DNA from: Candidatus Methanoperedens sp. | Lineage (GTDB): Archaea > Halobacteriota > Methanosarcinia > Methanosarcinales > Methanoperedenaceae | DNA: 6,796 nt | Direction: 5' to 3' | NCBI GenBank assembly: GCA_023249275.1 | Contig: JAHFCV010000126.1 | Span: 1-6,796 of the forward strand | Part shown: positions 1 through 5,316 of the stretch, in pieces | How the letters are laid out: every line of letters begins with the position of its first letter | Numbering within the stretch: position 1 is the first letter of the stretch | Program-made: the position numbers and the translations under genes | The notes under the pieces: generated by a model | The model's database searches: none | What the model was told of the DNA's origin: nothing | What the model saw: the letters and a program-made list of their open reading frames with translations, nothing else

Positions 1-124
1 CGAAAAGGATGGAAGCTAAAAACCACCTGAACCTGCCAGACGGCTTTTTTAGCTCTATCCCCAGGTCTTCGCTGTACAGGGGAAAATTAGAGCATAAGGC
101 ATCTACATGGTTCATATTTATCAT
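1..124 (-). CDS. N-terminal fragment of a probable endonuclease III-like (HhH-GPD) protein
   Basis: This partial gene reads leftwards off the window edge. From the ATG at 124-122 it encodes 41 residues beginning MINMNHVDALCSNFPLY and continuing with SEDLGIELKKPSGRFRWFLASILF. Seen: an open frame with an in-frame TGA at 154-152 upstream, and a Phe/Trp-rich helix near the end. From memory, the pattern 'FPLYSEDLGI ... (K/R)WFLASILF' resembles the first helices of archaeal HhH-GPD / endonuclease III-like proteins, in which 'FGxRI' follows. This is inferred without a database search, and the catalytic part lies outside the window. A second ATG at 115-113 is an alternative start. The only Shine-Dalgarno-like element, AGGAT, is rather far upstream, so the exact start is uncertain. 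The gene is divergent from the small membrane protein at 224. A base-excision role would fit the nearby endonuclease V gene, but that is only contextual. Confidence 0.5.
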   Translation of the reverse strand, partial: MINMNHVDALCSNFPLYSEDLGIELKKPSGRFRWFLASILF

Positions 125-223
125 AATCTGTGATATCCTATTATTGAACCTTCATCTTACCGTTCTATCCCGGAGCAGTGGATAAAACTTAAGTGGTATG
201 GATTTTATATTAATGGTATAAAT
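125..223. promoter_or_regulatory. Divergent intergenic promoter region
   Basis: This 99-bp AT-rich spacer separates two divergent genes. TATA-like stretches occur at about 182-190 (ATAAAACTTAA) and 201-213 (TTTTATATTAATG, which is also AT-rich on the minus strand as TTAATATAAAA). The minus-strand TATA near 201-212 would put the transcription start of the leftward gene near 180, leaving a leader of about 55 nt. For the rightward gene neither element sits at the ideal distance from the ATG at 224, and no Shine-Dalgarno precedes that ATG. Assignment of individual promoters is inference. Confidence 0.35.
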
Positions 224-565
224 ATGAAAGAACTTTCTCTTATTTCAGTCACAGTGTTGTTAGTACTGGCATCTATCGCAACTTATTTTTCTATCAAGAA
301 CATGATACGTTGGAAAAAGAATGAGATGGATATAACCAGGGCAAGAGTCTATTTGGACGAATCATTTTTGAATTCCAATTTTAAGCTTACGTTCCTCCTG
401 GTAGGGTTGTTATTCCTTCATTTTATAATAATGGAATACCATGAAGTTACCGGAAATATAATGCAGGGATTTAATCTTGTTCTTTACTATGTAACATTTA
501 TTGGGTCAATGCTGGCTCTTGTCTTGCTGGTATATATATGGTACAGGGTTCTCTACAAGAAATAA
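224..565 (+). CDS. Small three-helix membrane protein of unknown function
   Basis: This 113-residue protein belongs to no family I recognise. Three hydrophobic segments are visible at about residues 5-24, 53-71 and 83-107. The loop between the first two is strongly basic at its start (KNMIRWKKNE, residues 25-34), and the C-terminus ends YRVLYKK. By the positive-inside rule the loop and C-terminus would be cytoplasmic and the N-terminus outside. There are no conserved Cys/His clusters or catalytic motifs. No Shine-Dalgarno precedes the ATG, which follows an AT-rich stretch, so translation may be leaderless or use a weak site. The stop is 33 bp before nfi on the same strand, so co-transcription is possible, though nothing links the functions. 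The existence of the gene is supported by its clean membrane pattern and its open frame between two real genes. Confidence 0.7.
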   Translation: MKELSLISVTVLLVLASIATYFSIKNMIRWKKNEMDITRARVYLDESFLNSNFKLTFLLVGLLFLHFIIMEYHEVTGNIMQGFNLVLYYVTFIGSMLALVLLVYIWYRVLYKK

Positions 566-598
566 AAAGAAGAGACCATCACATTAATTTACAGCATT

Positions 599-1264
599 AT
601 GCCCACATTGTCTGATTTTTTTCCTTCCGGTCATTCAAGAGAGGCGCTTCTTGCCGCCCAGAAACTTGTCGCCGGAATTGCTATTGCAAAAGACGACTTC
701 GGCGAGCTTCGGTTAATCGCTGGCGTTGACCAGTCATTCATGGATGACAAAATCATCTCAGGCATCGTAGTGCTGGAATATGATTCGCTTGAGGTCATAG
801 AACGCGTCTATTCCATCCAGCTCGTGAATTATCCCTACATTCCCACGTTCCTGAGCTTCCGTGAAGGACCAGCAATCGTAAGCGCTTTTGCGAAATTGAA
901 AAACCCTCCAGATATCCTGCTTGTGGACGGCGCCGGCATCAATCATCCCCGGCGCGCAGGGATTGCCGCGCATATCGGCGCGGCGCTGGATGTGCCCGCC
1001 ATCGGAATAACGAAGAAGATTCTTTGCGGAGAAGGCAAAGAGCCCGCGCAGGTCGGCGAGGCGAATCCGCTAATCTATGAAGGTAAAAATGTCGGATGGC
1101 TTCTTAAATCCAGCAAACGAAGCAGGTCGATAGTGGTTGCGCCTGGCAACAGGGTCTCGCTTGACAGTTCTCTTTCTATTGTGAAAGCGTGCCTTCGCGG
1201 TCACAAGCTGCCAGAGCCTGCAAGGCTTGCGCATGAGTATGTGAACGGGCTAAAAGCCATTTAA
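599..1264 (+). CDS. nfi: Endonuclease V (deoxyinosine 3' endonuclease)
   Basis: Endonuclease V cuts the second phosphodiester bond 3' of deoxyinosine in DNA (some homologues act on inosine in RNA) and starts repair of deaminated adenine in the cytoplasm. The 221-residue protein spans the whole family. Seen motifs are AGVDQSF with Asp44, the wedge motif PYIPTFLSFREGP (79-91) with Glu89, LLVDGAGINHPRRAG with Asp110 and His116, GITKK (136-140), VVAPGNRVSL (179-188) and LPEPARLAHEY near the C-terminus. Asp44, Glu89, Asp110 and His116 match the metal-binding and catalytic set known from Thermotoga maritima endonuclease V, so the enzyme should be active. The usual Gly after PYIP is Thr here, which also occurs in archaeal members as far as I recall. 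The ATG lacks a clear Shine-Dalgarno; an AT-rich element at about 560-570 could drive a short-leader or leaderless mRNA. The gene is noticeably GC-richer than the right half of the window. Confidence 0.96.
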   Translation: MPTLSDFFPSGHSREALLAAQKLVAGIAIAKDDFGELRLIAGVDQSFMDDKIISGIVVLEYDSLEVIERVYSIQLVNYPYIPTFLSFREGPAIVSAFAKLKNPPDILLVDGAGINHPRRAGIAAHIGAALDVPAIGITKKILCGEGKEPAQVGEANPLIYEGKNVGWLLKSSKRSRSIVVAPGNRVSLDSSLSIVKACLRGHKLPEPARLAHEYVNGLKAI

Positions 1265-1270
1265 AAAATC

Positions 1271-1343
1271 AACAACGAACTGGTACGAACTTGTACGAAC
1301 TGTTGTCGTGAGTTCGTATTGAGTTCGCTGTGAGTTCGTTGTT
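1271..1343. repeat. 73-bp quasi-palindromic array of six ACGAACT heptamers
   Basis: Three forward copies of ACGAACT start at 1275, 1285 and 1295, exactly 10 bp apart. Three inverted copies (AGTTCGT, AGTTCGC, AGTTCGT) start at 1311, 1322 and 1333, 11 bp apart. The outer arms AACAACGAACT (1271-1281) and AGTTCGTTGTT (1333-1343) are perfect 11-bp inverted repeats, and the inner pair (1295-1301 with 1311-1317) is a perfect 7-bp stem around a 9-nt loop. The whole element can fold as one long interrupted hairpin. It fills the gap between the stops of nfi and the convergent nitroreductase. It could be a bidirectional RNA end or processing structure, or a site for cooperative protein binding on one face of the helix. 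No oligo-U run follows on either strand. Confidence 0.85.
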
Positions 1344-1360
1344 AAATTGTCAGTTACAGC

Positions 1361-1936
1361 TTACCTTAACCACTTCACTTCCGGCTCGGCTCTTCCCGGC
1401 ATCTCGGTCTTGCCCTTCAGATACCCGAATATCAACGGCGCCACAGCCTTACAGCCCTCAGGCGCGCCCAGTTCTTTCAAGAATTTTTCATCCATAAGCG
1501 CCGGGAGAACGCCTCCTATCCAGCAGCTTCCCATGCCTTTTGAATGCGCCGCAAGCATCATGTTCTGCGCAGCCATCGCACAGTCCCAGTCTGCTGTCAT
1601 TACGCTTTTATTCCCGAGAATAATGATAAGCACAGGGGCGTCATAGAACATACTCGTGCCCTTTGTCTTGAGAAATACAAGGAAGTCAGCAGCTTTTTTG
1701 GAGGCGCCTTTCATCGGTTCCAGTAAGGGAATCATAGATTTCTTTCCCTGTTCCGATATCTTCCGCATAACGTCTTTATTTTTTACCACTAAAAAACTCC
1801 ACGGCTGCATATTAAAACCTGATGGAGCAAATCTTGCGCAATCGATGAGGAATTTGATATCCTCATCAGACACCTGTTTTTCACTATATTCACGCACACT
1901 GCGCCTTGTTTTGATTATATCAACTATGTCTTTCAA
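1361..1936 (-). CDS. Nitroreductase-family FMN oxidoreductase
   Basis: This 191-residue protein belongs to the nitroreductase-like superfamily of homodimeric flavoproteins that transfer hydride from NAD(P)H (or another donor) to varied acceptors; the substrate cannot be predicted. Seen: the N-terminal FMN-phosphate motif KTRRSVREYSEK (9-20), APSGFNMQPWSFLVV (37-51), a central FYDAPVLIIILGNK segment (97-110), the helix DCAMAAQNMMLAAHSKGMGSCWIGG (118-142) typical of the family, and a C-terminal FGYLKGK (170-176). Length is normal for the short archaeal/clostridial subgroup. The start is TTG at 1936-1934: an in-frame TGA lies two codons upstream, the next Met is residue 43 and would delete the FMN motif, and GGTGA sits 6 nt before the TTG. 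It is convergent with nfi and lies downstream of the ftr terminator with its own TATA box, so it is probably a single-gene transcript. Confidence 0.93.
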   Translation of the reverse strand: MKDIVDIIKTRRSVREYSEKQVSDEDIKFLIDCARFAPSGFNMQPWSFLVVKNKDVMRKISEQGKKSMIPLLEPMKGASKKAADFLVFLKTKGTSMFYDAPVLIIILGNKSVMTADWDCAMAAQNMMLAAHSKGMGSCWIGGVLPALMDEKFLKELGAPEGCKAVAPLIFGYLKGKTEMPGRAEPEVKWLR

Positions 1937-1966
1937 AATAATTCACCCATACCTAAATTAATCTTC

Positions 1967-1976
1967 TTAATATAAG
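1967..1976 (-). promoter_or_regulatory. TATA box of the nitroreductase gene
   Basis: On the minus strand this reads TTATATTAAG, a good archaeal TATA box. A start about 25 nt downstream would fall near 1946, giving a leader of only about 10 nt that begins around the GGGTGA Shine-Dalgarno. It lies just downstream of the ftr terminator, which supports independent transcription. Confidence 0.6.
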
Positions 1977-1990
1977 ACTATCAGGGTGGG

Positions 1991-2014
1991 AAAAAAAAGG
2001 GGTTTTAACCCCCC
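1991..2014 (-). terminator. Hairpin plus oligo-U terminator of ftr
   Basis: Read on the minus strand, G-rich arm GGGG(TT), a very short loop and (AA)CCCC are followed directly by eight T residues (1998-1991). The element starts 5 bp after the ftr stop codon. Archaeal termination mainly needs the U-run; the hairpin makes this look like a classical intrinsic terminator. Confidence 0.8.
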
Positions 2015-2019
2015 GACAC

Positions 2020-2913
2020 TTAAAAAAGCTCTTTAAGGTTGAACTTATACGGGCCCAGCGTGCCGCCATAATTGCCGGCGCTTATCTTTTTAACGCCCGG
2101 GATATTCACAGCAGCTTCTATTCCGGCTTTCATGGACTTGCTGATAGCTTCCACACTCAAGCCATTAATCACGATTTCGTATATCGCATTCACATCTGCT
2201 GGCACTTTGGTGTCTTTTATTTTGGCTTTGATTGAAGGGCAGTATTTCTCGTTCGTTGTCGCTTTCATGAATTTATAATTTGTAAAGCCCACTTTCGAGC
2301 CGCTTGCCACTATTCCACCCGGGAAAGGAGTGATTGTTCCCTCAAGCTGGGCTATGGCATCCACCGCATTCTCAGCCGCTGCAAGCGCTGCCATCTGGTT
2401 ATCTGCCATTACGAAGAAATTGCCGCCTGCTATGCCGTCCTGCGCCCCGATATTGTGCTCTGCCACGAAATCCCCCTGCATCATTGGTATCTTATACGCT
2501 TTTCTTCCACCGACACTTGTTTCTGATTCAAACCCGTCCCCGAAGAACTTGAGCTTGAATCCCGTATCGAATTGTTTCTCAGACTTAGGAAGCCCATTCC
2601 ACATAGCTGCTGTGGGCGCTGTCAGGACGCACTGCCCGAGGCGTTTTAACAACTGTTCTTCCAGTGACTTGAAGCCAAACGTGCATATCTGTATGTATGC
2701 GCCGGGTCTTCCGTCCGGAGTTTCATTGCCATTGACCACTTTTTCAACGCCTGCCTCTGCCGGGCACATAATAACCGATGTCCCGAATCCTGTGGCTTCC
2801 TGTGCTGCCACCAGAGCCCATTTCTTGGTTGCGCCTGTAATCAATACCCGTGCTATCTTTATCGGAAATGCTTCCGCGAATGTATCTTCTATTTGTACTC
2901 CATTAAGTTCCAT
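2020..2913 (-). CDS. ftr: Formylmethanofuran:tetrahydromethanopterin N-formyltransferase
   Basis: Ftr is a cytoplasmic enzyme that reversibly moves the formyl group between formylmethanofuran and N5 of tetrahydromethanopterin (or tetrahydrosarcinapterin). It is the second step of CO2 reduction to methane and runs backwards in methane or methyl oxidation. The 297-residue product has the normal family length and is recognisable throughout: MELNGVQIEDTFAEAFPIKI at the N-terminus, GATKKWALVAAQEATGFGTS (27-46), the PAEAGVE segment, DGRPGAY (67-73), MQGDFVAEHNIGAQDGIAGG (145-164), PFPGGIVASGSKVG (196-209), the cysteine-containing KYCPSI (223-228) and GGTLGPYKFNLKELF at the end. The frame opens nine codons further upstream, but the family start is this ATG, and GAGGG lies 7 nt before it. 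The gene stands alone rather than in a formylmethanofuran dehydrogenase cluster, and has its own TATA box and terminator. Confidence 0.98.
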   Translation of the reverse strand: MELNGVQIEDTFAEAFPIKIARVLITGATKKWALVAAQEATGFGTSVIMCPAEAGVEKVVNGNETPDGRPGAYIQICTFGFKSLEEQLLKRLGQCVLTAPTAAMWNGLPKSEKQFDTGFKLKFFGDGFESETSVGGRKAYKIPMMQGDFVAEHNIGAQDGIAGGNFFVMADNQMAALAAAENAVDAIAQLEGTITPFPGGIVASGSKVGFTNYKFMKATTNEKYCPSIKAKIKDTKVPADVNAIYEIVINGLSVEAISKSMKAGIEAAVNIPGVKKISAGNYGGTLGPYKFNLKELF

Positions 2914-2988
2914 TAAATATCCCTCACATGATGAGCCCAAAAATATCCATTACGGGTCATCAAACAATCAGTTATTTTTACCGTAGTA

Positions 2989-3000
2989 CCTAATATATGC
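2989..3000 (-). promoter_or_regulatory. TATA box of ftr
   Basis: On the minus strand this reads GCATATATTAGG, preceded by a purine-containing CGAA stretch that could act as a BRE. The predicted start is near 2970, giving a leader of roughly 55 nt before the ATG at 2913. It lies after the U-rich 3' end of the UPF0058 gene, which suggests ftr is transcribed separately. Confidence 0.55.
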
Positions 3001-3014
3001 TTCGAAATGTTTCT

Positions 3015-3027
3015 AAAAAAAAGAAAA
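3015..3027 (-). terminator. Oligo-U transcription end of the UPF0058 gene
   Basis: Seven bases after the UPF0058 stop codon the minus strand reads TTTTCTTTTTTTT. U-rich tracts like this are the known signal for archaeal termination. No stable hairpin is needed or evident. Confidence 0.55.
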
Positions 3028-3033
3028 TCGTTT

Positions 3034-3309
3034 TTAGTGCAGCATTTCATCCACTGCGCGGCAGGCAAGTTCCTGCATTCGCACCTGGGTTCTTCCAGGT
3101 CCTGAGAATTCGTCATGTGCCATTACCGACGCGATCTCTTTTCCGAGGACGAAGATTGCATGTTTGTGTTCAGCTTTGCTGCGATGCACATGTATGGGGC
3201 TAATCTGAAGGGACTGGTAATGGGAAAATTCACCCTGTCCGTTTTCCTCAAAAAACTTCTTCATTTGCACCATCAGCGTGTGTAGCTGAATCAATTCTTC
3301 CTTGTGTAT
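3034..3309 (-). CDS. UPF0058 family protein, apparent AUA start codon
   Basis: This small cytoplasmic protein belongs to UPF0058, a widespread archaeal family without an established function. Starting from the ATA at 3309-3307 it has 91 residues: (M)HKEELIQLHTLMVQMKK, a short acidic linker, FSHYQSLQISPIHVHRSK, EHKHAIFVLGKEIASVM and a C-terminal helix ending VDEMLH. The family signatures are the initial H/K-E-E-L-I-x-LH segment and the central SP-x-H-V-H / EHKHAIF block. The His-rich block could bind metal, but that is not shown. No ATG or GTG is in frame between the upstream TAA (3342-3340) and the core. The only standard choice is TTG at 3294, which removes the conserved first five residues. 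A strong AGGAGG ends 7 nt before the ATA, whereas the TTG has only AAGGA overlapping conserved codons. A miscalled ATG is possible. Confidence 0.85.
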   Translation of the reverse strand: MHKEELIQLHTLMVQMKKFFEENGQGEFSHYQSLQISPIHVHRSKAEHKHAIFVLGKEIASVMAHDEFSGPGRTQVRMQELACRAVDEMLH

Positions 3310-3316
3310 AAAATCG

Positions 3317-3322
3317 CCTCCT
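3317..3322 (-). promoter_or_regulatory. Shine-Dalgarno sequence that points to the AUA start
   Basis: On the minus strand this reads AGGAGG, the strongest ribosome binding site in the window. Its end is 7 nt from the ATA at 3309-3307, ideal spacing for initiation there, and 22 nt from the TTG at 3294, which is too far. It therefore decides the start of the UPF0058 protein. Confidence 0.75.
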
Positions 3323-3339
3323 ATACTGTATGTTACTGT

Positions 3340-3357
3340 TTACTGCGGATGCAGTAA
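3340..3357. promoter_or_regulatory. Perfect 7-bp inverted repeat upstream of the UPF0058 ribosome binding site
   Basis: TTACTGC and GCAGTAA flank a 4-nt spacer. In the mRNA this forms a hairpin whose base is 17 nt before AGGAGG. It is followed on the minus strand by two more CAGTA copies before the Shine-Dalgarno. The site could be an RNA hairpin affecting translation or a DNA operator; neither is demonstrated. Confidence 0.5.
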
Positions 3358-3401
3358 TCCTGTTTCTATTGACATTTATTCGATACTAAAACGATTTGCA
3401 C

Positions 3402-3415
3402 GGAAATGCATTTCC
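3402..3415. promoter_or_regulatory. 14-bp perfect palindrome, candidate operator
   Basis: GGAAATGCATTTCC is identical on both strands. Relative to the UPF0058 gene it lies directly downstream of a TATA-like AGAATATAGG (about 3415-3424 on the minus strand), where archaeal repressors commonly bind. The surrounding 3310-3472 gap (about 160 bp) holds no convincing gene. Confidence 0.45.
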
Positions 3416-3472
3416 TATATTCTAAGCTTAAATATTTCTATTTAATTTTAATGATTCTTCGTGACTATTTAT

Positions 3473-3973
3473 TTATGGGTTCACGATGATTTTCTGATGA
3501 CGGATTTTTGGAAACTCCTTGACATAAACGCCGTACATACCAGGCCGGGTAAATGTATAGCTGAACTGCTGGGTGTCCCATCTTAGTTTTGCACTTGTAT
3601 TGTCCCACAAATCTTGTTCGCTTACTATGGTAATTGTGTAATCTTCTGATTCACTTTCCCATATCACCTTATCTCCAGCATTTATCCTGAGGGTGTAATT
3701 TGTGTATTCCGGAATCTGGGTTGTATTCAGAGCCCTTACTCTATAAAATCCATCGATATCATGAACATAAAACTTGTAAACTGCCTGCACCCTTAGCGTT
3801 GGAGTAGGAGTTGGTGTAGGGCTGGGAGTAGTTGGAACAACTGTAGGCTCTACAGTTTCAGTGGTCGTAGGCGTAGTTGTTGGAGTAGGAGTACCAACGG
3901 GTGCCTTAACGCACCCCAGAAAAACCGATGATGAGATAATAAGAATTAATGAGATTAATATAATTTTTTTCAT
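3473..3973 (-). CDS. Secreted lipoprotein with a cupredoxin-like domain lacking copper ligands
   Basis: This 166-residue protein has a lipoprotein signal peptide (MKKIILISLILIISSSVFLG, lipid-attachment Cys21), a 35-residue Thr/Pro-rich linker (about 25-59) and a C-terminal beta domain (about 61-166). The domain has the cupredoxin pattern: INAGDKVIWES, EDYTITIVS, FSYTFTRPGMYGVYV and a final KIIVNP strand. In copper cupredoxins the metal is held by His, Cys, His and Met. Here the equivalent places appear to be Tyr112, Val151, Phe154 and Ile157, so it probably does not bind type 1 copper and may be a structural or binding module. Three N-glycosylation sequons (Asn83, Asn92, Asn125) fit an exported archaeal protein. 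GGTGA precedes the ATG at suitable spacing. It is divergent from the membrane flavoprotein operon across 114 bp, so coordinated regulation is possible. The domain call is by pattern, not search. Confidence 0.85.
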   Translation of the reverse strand: MKKIILISLILIISSSVFLGCVKAPVGTPTPTTTPTTTETVEPTVVPTTPSPTPTPTPTLRVQAVYKFYVHDIDGFYRVRALNTTQIPEYTNYTLRINAGDKVIWESESEDYTITIVSEQDLWDNTSAKLRWDTQQFSYTFTRPGMYGVYVKEFPKIRHQKIIVNP

Positions 3974-4004
3974 ACCAGTTCACCGAATACAACAAATAGA
4001 ACTG

Positions 4005-4015
4005 TTAATAAATAA
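4005..4015 (-). promoter_or_regulatory. TATA box of the cupredoxin-like lipoprotein gene
   Basis: On the minus strand this reads TTATTTATTAA. A start about 25 nt downstream would be near 3985, giving a leader of about 12 nt that begins at the GGTGA Shine-Dalgarno. It lies in the shared divergent intergenic region. Confidence 0.5.
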
Positions 4016-4055
4016 CATTATCGATTTGTTCTCTGATAGCGATTTATTAGAGAGG

Positions 4056-4067
4056 TTTATTATTAAT
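4056..4067 (+). promoter_or_regulatory. TATA box of the membrane flavoprotein operon (leaderless transcript)
   Basis: TTTATTATTAAT is preceded by a purine-rich AGAGAGG that fits a BRE. Its centre is about 27 bp before the ATG at 4088, the normal distance from TATA box to transcription start. With no Shine-Dalgarno before that ATG, the mRNA is predicted to start at or next to the start codon. Confidence 0.55.
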
Positions 4068-4087
4068 GCATTACATCAATCCATAGT

Positions 4088-5314
4088 ATGGATAAGGGCG
4101 CAAAAAAGGAAATGAAATGGATCTACGAGGAAATCGTAGGCAGGATACCACCTTTTTCTCTCGTTTCTTATCAGTACAGTATTCTTATGCAATTGTTCTT
4201 TCTCCTGGTACTCGGTCTTATTTTTGGTTTTATTTTTAAGCTTGAATCTGTTTCCCTGCTCTATGGCTCGCTTGCAATCCTTGTCGCTGTATCATGGAGC
4301 CTTTTGATATTACAGCTTGGACCCACCCTTCGCAAATTCAGGGCGCCATTAAGTAAAGATGAAAATGAATTACTTGAGAAGTATAAAGGAATACTGTTTC
4401 ACAGGAACCATTATGAGGCGATACCTGGACTGGCTATTTTTATTCCGTTCATGCTTTATCTTTTTTTTTATGGCTCGGATTTATTAGAGAACTGGCTTGG
4501 AAAAAACCCGCACATCATATTATTGCTGTTTGTCAGTCTTCTGATATGGGATATCTGTTACAGGATGGGTCTTGGTATATGGGCATCGGTTCTTGCACTG
4601 TGGAGGTCTGTCCGGCTTAAAAAACTGGCAGAAAAAAGAACCGAGCTTGAACATACGCCCTACACAGAACTGCGCTCCCTGCGAAGGCTGGATATAAACA
4701 ACGTATTTTTCGGGATAATCTCACTTCTTTTGATACCCCTGCTTCAAAGTGATAATTTTCTTGTCACGATAATATTAATTTTCATGGTTTTTATAACATT
4801 AATCTCGGTAATTTCAGCCTATATCATATCAAAAGTGCCGTGGCTTCCTCCGGATATTTACAATCTTGTAAATGAATCCAGTTTTGCATACATAGGAACG
4901 TCTCTTGGAGGGGTAACACACGTCACGCCTGTAGTTTATGTTTTTGACGGGCAGGAAATTTTTTTTAACACCTCTAAAGAAGCCAAAAAGTTAAAAATTA
5001 TGCAAAAAAACAATAAAGTCGCCTTCTTAATAGATAAAAGGGATATGAGCAACATCTACGAGAATAAGGCAGTCTTATTTACAGGCGAGGTAAAAATCTA
5101 TGGCTTGCTGGATGTTCCACTTCGACTTGTCCAGATGCTGCAAACCCTTTCCCTTTTCATAAAAAAATATCCTGAATATACCAGGAAGTATTCGACTTCC
5201 GAATTACCTGAAGCATGGCAGTTGACTCCGATAATAGCCAGGATACTTGTTGAGATAAAACCTGTTAAAATCATATACTGGAGAGGGGCAAAACAGATCA
5301 GTGTGCCGGTGTGA
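4088..5314 (+). CDS. Multi-spanning membrane protein with C-terminal FMN-binding split-barrel domain
   Basis: This 408-residue protein joins two parts. Residues 1-250 are a membrane domain with hydrophobic segments at about 31-50, 55-76, 111-129, 142-158, 204-220 and 223-248, plus a possible amphipathic segment at 161-175. The loop 178-201 is highly charged. Residues 255-408 form a pyridoxamine 5'-phosphate oxidase-like split barrel. Seen there: FAYIGTSLGGVTHVTPVVYVF (266-286), EIFFNTSKEAKKLKIMQKN (290-308), VAFLIDKRD (311-319), AVLFTGEVKIYG (328-339) and VKIIYWRG (393-400). This family binds FMN, F420 or haem at a dimer interface; the cofactor and substrate here are unknown. I do not recognise the membrane domain. 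The start at 4088 fits a leaderless transcript; Met9 is a less likely alternative because GGA directly abuts it. Its stop is 2 bp before the next gene, a paralogue of its C-terminal domain, so the two are probably co-translated. Confidence 0.85.
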   Translation: MDKGAKKEMKWIYEEIVGRIPPFSLVSYQYSILMQLFFLLVLGLIFGFIFKLESVSLLYGSLAILVAVSWSLLILQLGPTLRKFRAPLSKDENELLEKYKGILFHRNHYEAIPGLAIFIPFMLYLFFYGSDLLENWLGKNPHIILLLFVSLLIWDICYRMGLGIWASVLALWRSVRLKKLAEKRTELEHTPYTELRSLRRLDINNVFFGIISLLLIPLLQSDNFLVTIILIFMVFITLISVISAYIISKVPWLPPDIYNLVNESSFAYIGTSLGGVTHVTPVVYVFDGQEIFFNTSKEAKKLKIMQKNNKVAFLIDKRDMSNIYENKAVLFTGEVKIYGLLDVPLRLVQMLQTLSLFIKKYPEYTRKYSTSELPEAWQLTPIIARILVEIKPVKIIYWRGAKQISVPV

Positions 5315-5316
5315 CC

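Noticed and set aside
3..182. Open plus-strand frame with an ATG at 9 and a hydrophobic segment
   Set aside because: It overlaps the antisense of the leftward partial gene, which has a family-like N-terminus, and the ATG has no usable ribosome binding site.
758..973. Minus-strand frame of 71 codons
   Set aside because: It is antisense to the conserved core of endonuclease V and has no family features.
1271..1343. CRISPR array or tRNA-like element
   Set aside because: The repeat units are only 7 bp with 3-4 bp gaps and switch orientation in the middle, so there are no spacers and no cloverleaf.
2914..2940. Nine-codon N-terminal extension of ftr
   Set aside because: The family begins at MELNGVQIEDTF, and the GAGGG ribosome binding site points to the ATG at 2913.
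2330..2986. Long plus-strand open frame of 218 codons
   Set aside because: It is fully antisense to ftr, which is unmistakable; its Ser/Ala/Pro-rich content is a codon-shadow artefact.
3795..3900. Tandem repeats in DNA
   Set aside because: They simply encode the Thr/Pro-rich linker of the lipoprotein and need no separate explanation.
3861..4115. Plus-strand frame across the lipoprotein 5' end and intergenic region
   Set aside because: Its Val/Gly-rich start is the antisense of the Thr/Pro linker, and it overlaps two better genes.
5311..5316. GTG start two codons before the ATG of the soluble flavoprotein
   Set aside because: It overlaps the previous stop and lacks a ribosome binding site; GGTGTGA suits the ATG at 5317.
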